64,000 nt of DNA from Nodularia sp. NIES-3585 (GTDB lineage: Bacteria > Cyanobacteriota > Cyanobacteriia > Cyanobacteriales > Nostocaceae), in contig NZ_BDUB01000001.1 of NCBI RefSeq assembly GCF_002218065.1, positions 693,567 through 757,566 on the forward strand. The letters are read 5' to 3'. The position numbers were made by a program, and so were the translations under genes. The notes under the pieces were generated by a model. The model was not told where the DNA came from. It did not search any database and saw nothing but the letters and a program-made list of their open reading frames with translations. Below are positions 1 through 9,266 of the stretch, one piece after another (the stretch's first letter is position 1; each line of letters starts with the position of its first letter).

Positions 1-12
1 ACTGGATCAATC

Positions 13-882
13 ATGACCAATCTCAATCTGCTATCAGAATATCAAAGCTTTGGCGGCAAACTCGGCTTTTACTCTCACCTGTCTTCAACCTGTAAAAGTG
101 AAATGCGCTTCGCTGTCTATCAACCACCACAAGCCACTCAACAGCCAGTACCCGTTCTCTATTTCCTTTCAGGCTTGACTTGTACTGAAGAGAATTTTAT
201 GGTCAAGGCTGGGGCGCAGCGTTATGCATCTGAGTACGGCTTGATATTAGTTACACCAGATACTAGCCCCCGTAACACTGGTATTGTGGGTGAAGATGAA
301 GATTGGGATTTTGGTACAGGCGCGGGCTTTTATGTGGATGCTACCGAGGAACCTTGGCATCAACATTACCAAATGTATAGTTATATTGTCGAAGAATTAC
401 CTGGGATAATTGCCGCAAATTTTCCCATACAACCTGATAGACAAGGTATTTTTGGTCATTCAATGGGAGGACATGGGGCGCTACTATGTGCCATGAGAAA
501 CCCGCAACTATATAAATCAGTTTCAGCGTTTGCACCTATTGCCGCACCGATGCGTTCTCCTTGGGGTCAAAAGACGTTCAATCGTTATCTAGGGAGTAAT
601 CAAGAAACGTGGCGTAATTATGATGCTAGTGAATTAGTCCGACAACTAGGATATCACAGTCTGATTTTGATTGACCAAGGAACTGCTGATCAATATTTAG
701 CTGAACAATTACTCCCAGAGGTGTTTGAACAAGCTTGTAAATCTGTGAATCAGCCTGTTAATTTACGTTATCAAACAGACTACGACCACAGTTATTATTT
801 TATCGCTAGCTTTATTGAAGACCATATCCGCCATCATGCGATCGCACTGAGTGAAAGTTACTCAAATTTGACAAAAAAATAA
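13..882 (+). CDS. fghA: S-formylglutathione hydrolase (esterase D family)
   Basis: A 289-residue cytosolic alpha/beta hydrolase expected to hydrolyse S-formylglutathione to formate and glutathione, the last step of glutathione-dependent formaldehyde detoxification. The nucleophile elbow GHSMGGHGA is visible with Ser150. The family signature YFLSGLTCTEENF lies near residue 50, and the acid and His regions (DQGTADQYL, DYDHSYYF) follow in the expected order. Length is normal for the family (about 280). The ATG at 13 gives a full N-terminus. The MFS gene follows 28 bp downstream on the same strand and may be co-transcribed. No glutathione-dependent formaldehyde dehydrogenase is visible in the 12 bp upstream, so its partner would lie outside the window. 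Confidence 0.93.
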   Translation: MTNLNLLSEYQSFGGKLGFYSHLSSTCKSEMRFAVYQPPQATQQPVPVLYFLSGLTCTEENFMVKAGAQRYASEYGLILVTPDTSPRNTGIVGEDEDWDFGTGAGFYVDATEEPWHQHYQMYSYIVEELPGIIAANFPIQPDRQGIFGHSMGGHGALLCAMRNPQLYKSVSAFAPIAAPMRSPWGQKTFNRYLGSNQETWRNYDASELVRQLGYHSLILIDQGTADQYLAEQLLPEVFEQACKSVNQPVNLRYQTDYDHSYYFIASFIEDHIRHHAIALSESYSNLTKK

Positions 883-910
883 TTAAAAACTAGGTGGTTA
901 TAAATCGCTG

Positions 911-2086
911 ATGAATCGAAATTTTTGGATTACCGCCTTAATTGCTTTTATTAACTCCCTGAGTTTGACCATTTTAATTCCCATTATCTATCTTTATGGC
1001 AAGCGATTTGGTCTCAGCGATTTCCAGACTAGTTTGTTATTTTCGACTTACTCTATAGCTCAATTTTTGGCAACGCCTGTTATTGGTAAACTTTCAGATC
1101 GCTTTGGACGTAAACCTTTATTGATTATCAGTTTAGCTGGGACTGTAATTGCTAACTTAATCGCTGGAACTGCGACAACAGCAGGGATTCTCTTTTTAGC
1201 GCGATTTCTGGATGGCATAACTGGAGGTAATGCTTCTGTTGCTCAGGCAATTATTTCCGATGTCACCACTTCAGAAAACCGAGCCAGAGGGTTTGGGGTT
1301 TATGGAGCAGCATTTGGTTTGGGTTTTGTATTGGGGCCAGTTACGAGTTTGCTAGCGCAGCAGATTTCTTTGGGGGCGGCTTTTTTAGTTTCGAGTGCCG
1401 TTGCATTTGTAGGACTTTTAGTAACAATCTTTCTTTTACCTGAAACCCTGGAACACAAAGCTGACAAGGCGCAAAACATTTTTGATCTAGGTTTAGGAAA
1501 CTTAATTAGCGGTTTGGCTATGCCGAAAGTTGGTGTACTTTTAGTAATCAACTTTTTTATTGGCACTACCTTCACCATTTTTACCTTTGCTTTTCAACCC
1601 TACTTTATTAATGTGTTGGGTCAAAATAGCGAGTCTTTGACGCTGATGTTTCTAGCCTTTGGAGTCCTGGGCGTAATCATGCAGACTTGGGGAGTTTCAA
1701 TTCTCAGTCAGAAATTTAATCTAGTAAATATATTATTTCTAGCTTTATTTATCCGCAGTTTGTCTTTTGTTATCATGCCAATTTGGCAGAATATCATTTA
1801 TTTTGTAGTAGTTTCCATCTTCTTTTCTCTATTCAATTCTCTAGTTCAACCCATGATTAATACACTAATTTCTCTGAATGCTAAAGCACAAGACCAGGGA
1901 ACTGCTATGGGTTTGAACGCATCTTATTTAAGTATATCTAATGGTATTGGTCCGGTGATTGCTGGCACACTGATTCATCAATCGCATCCCATAACCTATG
2001 GCTATCCTTTATATTTAGCCGGATTCCTGACTTTTTTAGTATTATTTTTAGCGATACTTGGTCGCAAAAAATATGCTCTAGAATGA
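911..2086 (+). CDS. MFS transporter, TetA/multidrug-efflux type
   Basis: A 391-residue, very hydrophobic protein with about twelve predicted membrane segments, the length of a standard 12-TM major facilitator. The loop 2-3 motif GKLSDRFGRKPLL is the classic MFS motif A (residues about 57-70), and a G-rich motif C-like stretch (GAAFGLGFVLGPV, about 138-150) points to drug/H+ antiporters of the DHA1/TetA type. It acts in the inner membrane; the substrate cannot be read from sequence. It follows fghA by 28 bp. A role in exporting a toxic small molecule is only inference. Confidence 0.85.
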   Translation: MNRNFWITALIAFINSLSLTILIPIIYLYGKRFGLSDFQTSLLFSTYSIAQFLATPVIGKLSDRFGRKPLLIISLAGTVIANLIAGTATTAGILFLARFLDGITGGNASVAQAIISDVTTSENRARGFGVYGAAFGLGFVLGPVTSLLAQQISLGAAFLVSSAVAFVGLLVTIFLLPETLEHKADKAQNIFDLGLGNLISGLAMPKVGVLLVINFFIGTTFTIFTFAFQPYFINVLGQNSESLTLMFLAFGVLGVIMQTWGVSILSQKFNLVNILFLALFIRSLSFVIMPIWQNIIYFVVVSIFFSLFNSLVQPMINTLISLNAKAQDQGTAMGLNASYLSISNGIGPVIAGTLIHQSHPITYGYPLYLAGFLTFLVLFLAILGRKKYALE

Positions 2087-2389
2087 ATGCCAGTAGTACA
2101 TCTACCTGATAATTTGGCAAAATCGTTTCAAAGTCCGGTAAATCGCGCCAAAAAAATAGGCTATACTTCTCGTGCGCTATTTGCCATATGGAACGTTAAC
2201 GTAGTTTGCCGTAGGCGTAACCCAATATTTGCAGGATTTGGTTGGGTAGAACCAAGTGAAACCCAACCTACAATTTTTTTAACTGAACCCTATTGGATTA
2301 TAGGTGATTTGATGGACATCCTCTTAGTCGTAAATTGGCACTAGAAAAACCATGAAAAATACCCCGTTCATATCATGGTTGAACGAGGT

Positions 2390-2625
2390 AAGGATAGGAG
2401 TAAATCAACAAGGACTTATGATTCTACTTGTCCCTTTTGCGAGAAGAAGGGATTGGTGGAGATCACTACAGAAAATCTAGCAGTAATCTTCAATTCATAG
2501 AGCATAAACCGCAGTCAATGCTCTTGAAGTGTAGTAAACCTTGGACTATTAAGCCCACAAGTCTTTTACAATCAATACTTTAGCAAAGATAATTTGATAA
2601 ATGTCGCCAAATTGGCGTTTTTTTT
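2390..2625 (+). ncRNA. Possible non-coding RNA ending at an intrinsic terminator
   Basis: The 408-bp gap between the MFS gene and the small secreted protein gene contains no convincing ORF but ends in a terminator-like hairpin at 2605-2625. An AGGACTT at about 2409 can pair, with one wobble, with AAGTCTT at about 2561. This gives a long-range closing stem around roughly 150 nt, the general look of a structured RNA such as 6S. I do not recognise the sequence. The terminator could instead end readthrough from the MFS gene. Boundaries are guesses. Confidence 0.22.
2605..2625 (+). terminator. Rho-independent terminator-like hairpin
   Basis: CGCC-AAATT-GGCG stem-loop (extendable to CGCCAA/TTGGCG) followed immediately by a run of eight T residues. 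It lies 260 bp after the MFS gene, so it may end that transcript or a small RNA in the gap. Confidence 0.6.
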
Positions 2626-2788
2626 ATTTATTTGTTTATACAAGTAATAATATCTGGTATTTTTTACAGAATCAATGTATCAAATTATAAATATATCAGT
2701 CTTTTCTAGGCGTAAAACTGCATAAATTAACATCAACAAACCTATACAGAAAATGATCCCAAAAAAGTTTCATAATTACGCCATAAGT

Positions 2789-3253
2789 ATGAAAATGAAT
2801 AAAATACTGACAAGTGTACTTTTAGCAATAACGGCTAGTTCTGTAATTTTAGCGCCAGGTGTTAACGCCACCACCTACGGACGGCGCAACCCTACGGATG
2901 TAATTCTCCCTGACTGGGCGGGAAAATGGAATTGCAATTTGGATGGTCGTCAAGCTGTGTTAGAACTTAATTTAGCGGATACCAGAGTATGTAAAAATGG
3001 TGTATGTACGACAACTGCCGGCACAAGAATTGCCGGACGTGTCAGCGATAATGGCGGTGCGTGGGTATCGATTGAACAGAGAGCTTTTGCTGCTGGTGAT
3101 CCCCAGTCTTCGCGGCGAGATCATATATTGCCCTTGCGGTATAAAAATACAGACAACTGGTTGCTGATTATGCACACCATGAATCGTAACATTGCTAGTG
3201 GTTATACTAGTTGGAATGGCATCCCCTTTGGGTTACAGTGCCGGAAATCTTAA
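2789..3253 (+). CDS. Small secreted protein of unknown function (DUF6006-like)
   Basis: A protein of about 154 residues when started at the ATG at 2789, which places a clean signal peptide (KMNK, hydrophobic LTSVLLAITASSVILA, then a VNA-type cleavage site) at the N-terminus. An upstream in-frame ATG at 2753 would add 12 residues ahead of the signal and is less likely. The mature part has a short WNCNLDG motif, several Cys (CNL, VCKNGVC, LQCRKS) likely to form disulfides, and a C-terminal GIPFGLQCR. It resembles small periplasmic cyanobacterial proteins grouped as DUF6006, but that assignment is from memory. Function is unknown. The caspase-like gene follows 36 bp downstream. Confidence 0.65.
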   Translation: MKMNKILTSVLLAITASSVILAPGVNATTYGRRNPTDVILPDWAGKWNCNLDGRQAVLELNLADTRVCKNGVCTTTAGTRIAGRVSDNGGAWVSIEQRAFAAGDPQSSRRDHILPLRYKNTDNWLLIMHTMNRNIASGYTSWNGIPFGLQCRKS

Positions 3254-3289
3254 TTTGTCTAGATTTACTAATTACCCATCAACTTAAAA

Positions 3290-6200
3290 ATGTCTCCACT
3301 CGGTATAGCTACCAGTCATTTAACCCATGTCCTAGAATTAGGAGAGGCACAATTTTGGCTGCTGTTGGTGGGTGTTAACCAATATCAAGATGATAGACTG
3401 CCCTCACTACGCTACTCGGCTGTTGATTGTCAGGGTTTAGCCGCAGCTTTAGCAGATGCAACCCAAAGATTTCCCCAAACCGAAGAAAGAGTTCACCACG
3501 ATTTAACTTCTCAACTGCCGACTCTTTCGACAGTGCGTGCTAGCTTACACGAAATTACTGCGGCTGCTCAACCACAGGATACGATTTTATTTTATTTCTC
3601 TGGACATGGGATGCTAGAGGCAAATTCCCAAGCCGCATTTCTGTGTCTAGCAGATACTCAAACAGACGACTTACTCAACACTGGTTTAGGTTTACAGGAA
3701 ATTTTGCAGTTGTTGGGAAATAGTCAGGCGCAGACTCAGTTAGTGTGGCTGGATGCTTGTCATAGTGGTAGCTTGACATTCCGAGGTGCTAGAAGTGAGA
3801 TCATTACACCATGTTTGCCTAACCCGACATTTCAAATGGTGGAATTGTTACGCCAAAGGGCAAAACAAAGTAAAGGATTCTATGCTTTGCTTTCCTGTGA
3901 TACTAATCAAAAATCTTGGGAATTTCCCGAATTGGGACATGGGGTATTTACTTATTATTTAATGCGTGGGTTGCGTGGTGAAGCTGCTGATTCCCAGGGT
4001 GTGATTGATGCTGATGGACTTTACAGATATGTTTATCATCAAACCCGCCAATATATTGAGCAAACTAATCAGCAATTACGACTGATTAATCAGCAAAACA
4101 AAAGTAGAGGCGATACTAGTCTGTATTCAGAATATCCCCAACAAACACCTAAGCGGATTGTAGAAGGAGTGGGGGAAGTTATTCTGGGATTAAAACCAGC
4201 CCTGGTAGAATCGTCTTCTGTGCGACAAGCATTAATATTGGAAGGACTGGCGACTAATCAGACTACTCTGGCTGTGAGTAAACTATTACGGGGTGTGGGT
4301 GGTTTTGAGTTAGAGTATTGGCCTCGCTCCCTAGAAGTTACCACTCAGGATTTACACTCGACTATTCAAACTTGTTTACAAACTACAGAATCAGCGCCGC
4401 AAAATCACCCCAGAATTTTTGCCACAGTCCTGTTATATTTACGTGGACGACTTGAGGAAACTGAAGCTGGTGAACCTGCCTTAGTTTTAGCAGAAAATAT
4501 TCGGCTGAGTCGTTCCTGGTTAAGGCAACAGCTGAGGCGTTCAAGTTATGCCCAGCAAATCATTATTTTAGACTGCCCGGTGGCAAATGAGTATGCACCT
4601 CTACAAGATTGGGTGGAAGATTTACAACTAGGATTTGAGCAAGGGCAATGTATAATTGCGGCGGCTTCACCGAAAAATTATCCCGAAAAATTTGCCCAAG
4701 GTCTATACTCTACCTTAAAAGCAGCCCAGCCCCTAGGTAGCCTATCAGCTGCGGCTTGGATTACTCAATTGCAATTGTCCTATAACCATGAATTGCCGCT
4801 GCATATCTGGCTATCTGGGACACAAGGGGTAATTGAAGTTATACCTACTAATTCTGGCAATAGAGGTGTTGAGTCAACGGCAGCTATTGATTTAGGGCTT
4901 TGTCCTTACCGGGGATTGCGGGCTTTTGGGGAAGAAGATGCTCAGTATTTTTACGGTAGAGAAATGGTGGTTCAGCAATTAATTAGTGACTTAGAAGAAA
5001 GGTCATTTATTGCTGTTGTGGGGGCTTCTGGGAGTGGTAAGTCTTCTGTGGTACAGGGGGGATTAGTTGCCCAATTACGACGGGGAAAACTATTACCAGG
5101 GAGCGCAGACTGGTTGATTAGAAGCTTTCGCCCTGGTGCAAATCCCCTGCAAGCTTTATCACGCCGCTTAGTGGATAGCGGGACTGAAAAAGAAAAAGTT
5201 TATCAGCAAATGCAAGTAGAGGCAATGTTGCGCCAGGGGGGAGAAAAATTTGCTCAGTGGCTGCGTCATCGCCCAGAAGCAATGGTAGTTTTGGTAGTAG
5301 ACCAGTTTGAAGAATTATTTACCGCTGCATCCTGTGAAGATAGACAGCGTTTTTTAGAAGTTGTTTTAGGGGCGTTGGCATATGCACCAGAAAAGTTTAA
5401 ATTAATTATTACCTTGCGGGCAGATTTTATCGCTCCCTGTTTAGAAGTACCAAAATTGGTGCAGTTGTTGCAGCAGTCGAGTGTACTTTTACCTCCCTGC
5501 TTAACTGAAGAGGAGTATCGCCGGATTATTATTAACCCGGCTGAAAAAGTTGGTTTAACAGTAGAGGCGGAATTGGTAGAAGTGCTAATACAGGAGTTAC
5601 ACCAATCTCCAGGGGATTTACCACTATTAGAATTTGTTCTGGAACAGTTGTGGGAATACCGCGAAAATGCTGCCATGACTTTACAAGCCTACCAACAACA
5701 TTTGGGCGGGATTAAAGGAGCGTTGGAAAGTCAAGCCCAAGCTGCTTACAACAGTTTAGACCCAGAGGCTCAAGAGTGCGCCCGGTGGATTTTTCTGTCG
5801 CTGACTCAGTTGGGTGAGGGTACAGAAGATACTCGGCGAAGGGTATTCAAATCTGAGTTAATTGTCAAAAAATATCCGGTTGCATTGGTAGAAAGAACTT
5901 TACAAGTGTTAATTGCTGCCAAATTGGTAGTTGTGAACTTGGAAGAAGAGGCAGAGGCGTTTGAGGAAGTGACAGGGATTAGTTTAGGAAAAACTTCTAC
6001 CTCATTTTCTCCTGTAACTATAGAAGTAGCTCACGAAGTGTTGATTCGCTACTGGTCAACATTGCGCTGGTGGTTGGAGGAAAATCGGGCTAGGTTGCGA
6101 TCGCATCGTCAAATTGCCCAATCAGCAGCTTTGTGGAAAAATGGTGGTGAACAACCAGACTTTCTTTTGCAAGGTGTTCGCCTCGCCGAAGCTGAAGAAA

Positions 6201-8425
6201 TTTATATTAATTATACTGACGAAGTATCTGCGGATATCCAACGTTTTATTCAAGCTTGTTTAATTGAAAGACAACGCCAACAAAAAATTGAAAAAAATCG
6301 CCTCAGAAAAGCTCAAAGAACTGTGGGAATTATGAGTATTCTGGGGCTGACTGCTTTCGGTTTAGCTGTTTTAGCTTATCAACAAACTCAAAAAGCCCAG
6401 TTACGAGAGATACAAGCTTTAAATTCCTTATCGGAAAACTTACTCCTTTCTGATCAGAATTTAGAAGCATTACTCACTAGCCTCAAAGCTGGGAGAGAAG
6501 TACAAAGAATTACACCGGGAATTCCTATAAATATTCAATCTCAAACGGCAACTATCCTCCAACAGGCAGTTTATGGAACTCAAGAACGTAACCGCTTAAC
6601 TCGTAATTCTTGGGTTACCAGCGTGAATTTTTCACCGGATGGTCAAATATTGGCTTCTGGTTATGCTGATAATAGTATCCAACTTTGGAATAGTGATGGC
6701 AGCTTACTGGCAACTCTTACAGATCATCAAGATAGTGTAAATAGTGTCAGTTTTTCACCGGATGGTCAAATATTGGCTTCTGCTAGTGGTGACAATACCA
6801 TTAAACTTTGGAGTCGTGATGGTAAGTTACTCACAACTCTCACTGGTCATCTTCATGGTGTAAATGATGTGAATTTCTCACCGGATGGTGAAATCTTAGC
6901 CAGTGGTAGCAATGACAATACCGTAAGAATCTGGAGTCGCAATGGCAAGTTACTCGCAAATTTTATCGGGCATAGCCGGAGTATAAATAGCGTCAGTTTT
7001 TCACCAGAAGGTGATACCATTGCCTCAGCTAGTAATGATGGCACAGTTAAACTTTGGAGTTTGGACGGTAGGTTGTTATCAACCTTACCAGCAAGTACGA
7101 AAGAGGTTTTGGATGTCCGTTTTAGCCCGGATGGACAGACTATTGCTTCCGCTAGTGCTGATCATACGATTAAACTCTGGAGTCGAGACGGTAAGTTGCT
7201 TAGAACGATAGAAGGGCATAGTGGTGGTGTTTGGCAAGTCAAGTTTTCTCCTGATGGTCAGATAATTGCTTCAGCCAGTGCTGATAAAACTATCAAACTT
7301 TGGACTCGTGCAGGTAACTTGTTAGGTACTTTGCCAGGACATAGCCATGAGGTTAATAGTTTAAGTTTTAGCCCAGATAGCACTAGACTCGCGTCGGCTA
7401 GTGATGACAATACTATCCGATTATGGAAACTAGAAAGAAATTTACCCAGAACTTTTTACGGGCATCAAGGTAGTGTCAATGATGTCAGCTTCACGGCTGA
7501 TGGTAATACTATTGCCTCTTTGAGTTCAGACAAGACTATGAAACTCTGGAATTTGAATGGTCAGTTACTTGAAACTTTGCCTTCGCCCATTGAAGATGTG
7601 ACCAGCATTAGTTTTACCAGTGATAGAAATACAGTGGCTTTGGCAAGTGCAAACCAAGCTATTCAGATTCGTCAACGAGATGGTACTATGCTGCATACCC
7701 TCAAAGGACATAAGCATTGGGTCAGGAGTATGAGTTTCAGCCCTGATAATCAAGTTCTGGCTTCTGCTAGTGCAGACAAAACTATCAAACTCTGGAGTCG
7801 AGACGGTCGTTTGTTGAAAACTCTTTCAGATCATAATGGTTGGGTGACTAATGTGAAATTTAGCCCGGATGGTAAAACTATCGCCTCTGCTGGTGCGGAC
7901 AAAACTATTAAACTCTGGAACCGAGACGGTAGGCTGCTGAAAACTCTGTCTGGACACAGTGCTAGTGTATGGAGTATTAATTTTGCTCCCGATGGTAAAA
8001 CTATTGCTTCAGCTAGTCAGGACAAAACGGTTAAACTCTGGGGTTTAGATGGTTCACTAGTTCAAACCTTTCAGGGACATGGCGATTTGGTGAATCATGT
8101 CAGCTTCTCGCCGGACGGCAAAATGATCGCTTCAGCTAGTGATGATGATACTATCAAACTCTGGAATATTAGCACTGGTGTTTTGCTAAAAAGTTTCTCT
8201 GGGCATAATGGCGGTGTTAAAAGCGTTAATTTCAGTCCTGATGGTAAAATGCTGATTTCTGGGGGTGAGGATGCCACTATTAAAGTGTGGAACCTAGAGG
8301 AGATAGAACTGCAAACATTAAACCTCGATCAGCTGTTGAATCATGCTTGCGATCGCCTGGGTGATTATCTGACCACGAACCCTGATATTACTACAGAAGA
8401 GTATGAACTGTGTTTTGGTGGCTAA
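3290..8425 (+). CDS. Caspase-like peptidase - STAND NTPase - 14 WD40 repeat protein
   Basis: A 1711-residue multidomain protein. Residues about 20-270 are a peptidase C14 (caspase/metacaspase-like) domain with the catalytic dyad readable as His106 in YFSGHGML and Cys157 in LDACHSG. Residues about 540-960 form a STAND-type NTPase: Walker A GASGSGKSS with Lys584, then a VVDQFEELF Walker B. A single membrane-like segment lies near 1013-1033. From about 1104 there are 14 WD40 repeats (FSPDG...IASAS.D.TIKLW), enough for two seven-bladed propellers. Such proteins are known in filamentous cyanobacteria and are thought to sense a ligand through the WD40 part and trigger proteolysis or cell death. The trigger and substrates are unknown. 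No toxin, immunity or phage-related genes flank it. Confidence 0.9.
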   Translation: MSPLGIATSHLTHVLELGEAQFWLLLVGVNQYQDDRLPSLRYSAVDCQGLAAALADATQRFPQTEERVHHDLTSQLPTLSTVRASLHEITAAAQPQDTILFYFSGHGMLEANSQAAFLCLADTQTDDLLNTGLGLQEILQLLGNSQAQTQLVWLDACHSGSLTFRGARSEIITPCLPNPTFQMVELLRQRAKQSKGFYALLSCDTNQKSWEFPELGHGVFTYYLMRGLRGEAADSQGVIDADGLYRYVYHQTRQYIEQTNQQLRLINQQNKSRGDTSLYSEYPQQTPKRIVEGVGEVILGLKPALVESSSVRQALILEGLATNQTTLAVSKLLRGVGGFELEYWPRSLEVTTQDLHSTIQTCLQTTESAPQNHPRIFATVLLYLRGRLEETEAGEPALVLAENIRLSRSWLRQQLRRSSYAQQIIILDCPVANEYAPLQDWVEDLQLGFEQGQCIIAAASPKNYPEKFAQGLYSTLKAAQPLGSLSAAAWITQLQLSYNHELPLHIWLSGTQGVIEVIPTNSGNRGVESTAAIDLGLCPYRGLRAFGEEDAQYFYGREMVVQQLISDLEERSFIAVVGASGSGKSSVVQGGLVAQLRRGKLLPGSADWLIRSFRPGANPLQALSRRLVDSGTEKEKVYQQMQVEAMLRQGGEKFAQWLRHRPEAMVVLVVDQFEELFTAASCEDRQRFLEVVLGALAYAPEKFKLIITLRADFIAPCLEVPKLVQLLQQSSVLLPPCLTEEEYRRIIINPAEKVGLTVEAELVEVLIQELHQSPGDLPLLEFVLEQLWEYRENAAMTLQAYQQHLGGIKGALESQAQAAYNSLDPEAQECARWIFLSLTQLGEGTEDTRRRVFKSELIVKKYPVALVERTLQVLIAAKLVVVNLEEEAEAFEEVTGISLGKTSTSFSPVTIEVAHEVLIRYWSTLRWWLEENRARLRSHRQIAQSAALWKNGGEQPDFLLQGVRLAEAEEIYINYTDEVSADIQRFIQACLIERQRQQKIEKNRLRKAQRTVGIMSILGLTAFGLAVLAYQQTQKAQLREIQALNSLSENLLLSDQNLEALLTSLKAGREVQRITPGIPINIQSQTATILQQAVYGTQERNRLTRNSWVTSVNFSPDGQILASGYADNSIQLWNSDGSLLATLTDHQDSVNSVSFSPDGQILASASGDNTIKLWSRDGKLLTTLTGHLHGVNDVNFSPDGEILASGSNDNTVRIWSRNGKLLANFIGHSRSINSVSFSPEGDTIASASNDGTVKLWSLDGRLLSTLPASTKEVLDVRFSPDGQTIASASADHTIKLWSRDGKLLRTIEGHSGGVWQVKFSPDGQIIASASADKTIKLWTRAGNLLGTLPGHSHEVNSLSFSPDSTRLASASDDNTIRLWKLERNLPRTFYGHQGSVNDVSFTADGNTIASLSSDKTMKLWNLNGQLLETLPSPIEDVTSISFTSDRNTVALASANQAIQIRQRDGTMLHTLKGHKHWVRSMSFSPDNQVLASASADKTIKLWSRDGRLLKTLSDHNGWVTNVKFSPDGKTIASAGADKTIKLWNRDGRLLKTLSGHSASVWSINFAPDGKTIASASQDKTVKLWGLDGSLVQTFQGHGDLVNHVSFSPDGKMIASASDDDTIKLWNISTGVLLKSFSGHNGGVKSVNFSPDGKMLISGGEDATIKVWNLEEIELQTLNLDQLLNHACDRLGDYLTTNPDITTEEYELCFGG

Positions 8426-8435
8426 TGGATTTTTA

Positions 8436-8595
8436 GGCGTTGCTGATTAAGAGTATGAATTTATTTCACGCAAAGGCGCATCAGCGAAGCGTTCGCGTAG
8501 CGTGCTGTAAGCTCTAGCACGAAGTGCGTTAGGCGCAAAGGTACGAAGAAAAACAAAGGTAATTTTGGCATTTCATACTTTGATTCAGCAACGCC
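8436..8595 (+). mobile_element. MITE-like 160-bp element with imperfect terminal inverted repeats
   Basis: The left end 8436-8458 (starting GGCGTTGCTGA) and the right end 8573-8595 (ending TCAGCAACGCC) are inverted copies matching at 18 of 23 positions. The interior carries the dispersed GCACGAAGTGCGTTAGGCGC motif, which also occurs near 53275-53295. No ORF is contained. It fills most of the gap between the caspase gene and msrB. Confidence 0.6.
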
Positions 8596-8644
8596 AATTT
8601 TTAAGGGTTCTGTAGCCAAAGTTGCTTAAGTTAAAATAGAGATC

Positions 8645-9139
8645 ATGAACAAACGCTATTTTTTAGAGGCCGGTGCCGCAATTATTGGCACTACCATTTT
8701 ATCTCGCAATATCAATTGGGGTTCCCAGAACATGACAACTTCTAAAAGCCAGTTTGCAATTACTAAACCTGAAGAAGAGTGGCGGACAATTTTAACGCCG
8801 GAACAGTTTCGCGTTTTAAGAAAACATGGTACTGAACCTGCCTTCACTAGCCCACTGGATAAGCAGTATGATGAGGGGACTTTTGTCTGTGCGGGTTGTG
8901 GACAAGCATTGTTTACATCTGACACCAAGTTTAACAGTGGTACTGGCTGGCCGAGCTTCTTTCAACCAATTGAAGGTGCGATCGCTGTGACTGTAGATCG
9001 GTCATTTTTTATGACTAGAACCGAAGTCCATTGTAGCAACTGTGGTGGACATCTAGGCCATGTGTTTAATGATGGTCCTGCACCCACTGGTAAGCGCTAC
9101 TGTATGAACGGTGTGGCGATGAGTTTTGAACCTGCTTAA
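8645..9139 (+). CDS. msrB: Peptide methionine-(R)-S-oxide reductase MsrB
   Basis: A 164-residue MsrB, reducing methionine-R-sulfoxide in oxidised proteins. The resolving-free family core is complete: zinc Cys pairs CAGC and [24 protein letters not shown], and the catalytic Cys153 in RYCMNG. The first 30 residues are an unusual N-terminal extension: [18 protein letters not shown] resembles a Tat or membrane signal with KR instead of RR, so this copy may be exported to the periplasm or thylakoid lumen. An internal ATG at 8732 would give a cytosolic form. The upstream start is preferred because the extension is patterned, but this is inference. Confidence 0.93.
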   Translation: MNKRYFLEAGAAIIGTTILSRNINWGSQNMTTSKSQFAITKPEEEWRTILTPEQFRVLRKHGTEPAFTSPLDKQYDEGTFVCAGCGQALFTSDTKFNSGTGWPSFFQPIEGAIAVTVDRSFFMTRTEVHCSNCGGHLGHVFNDGPAPTGKRYCMNGVAMSFEPA

Positions 9140-9142
9140 TTG

Positions 9143-9220
<78 letters not shown>

Positions 9221-9266
9221 TTCTTCACCCCTGCACTCTGCCCCCTGCACCCCTGCTTCTTCTCAC

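Noticed and set aside
2087-2344. 85-codon open frame directly after the MFS gene
   Set aside because: Made largely of dispersed GGGTTGGGT...ACCCAACC repeat sequence; no ribosome site and no protein-like composition.
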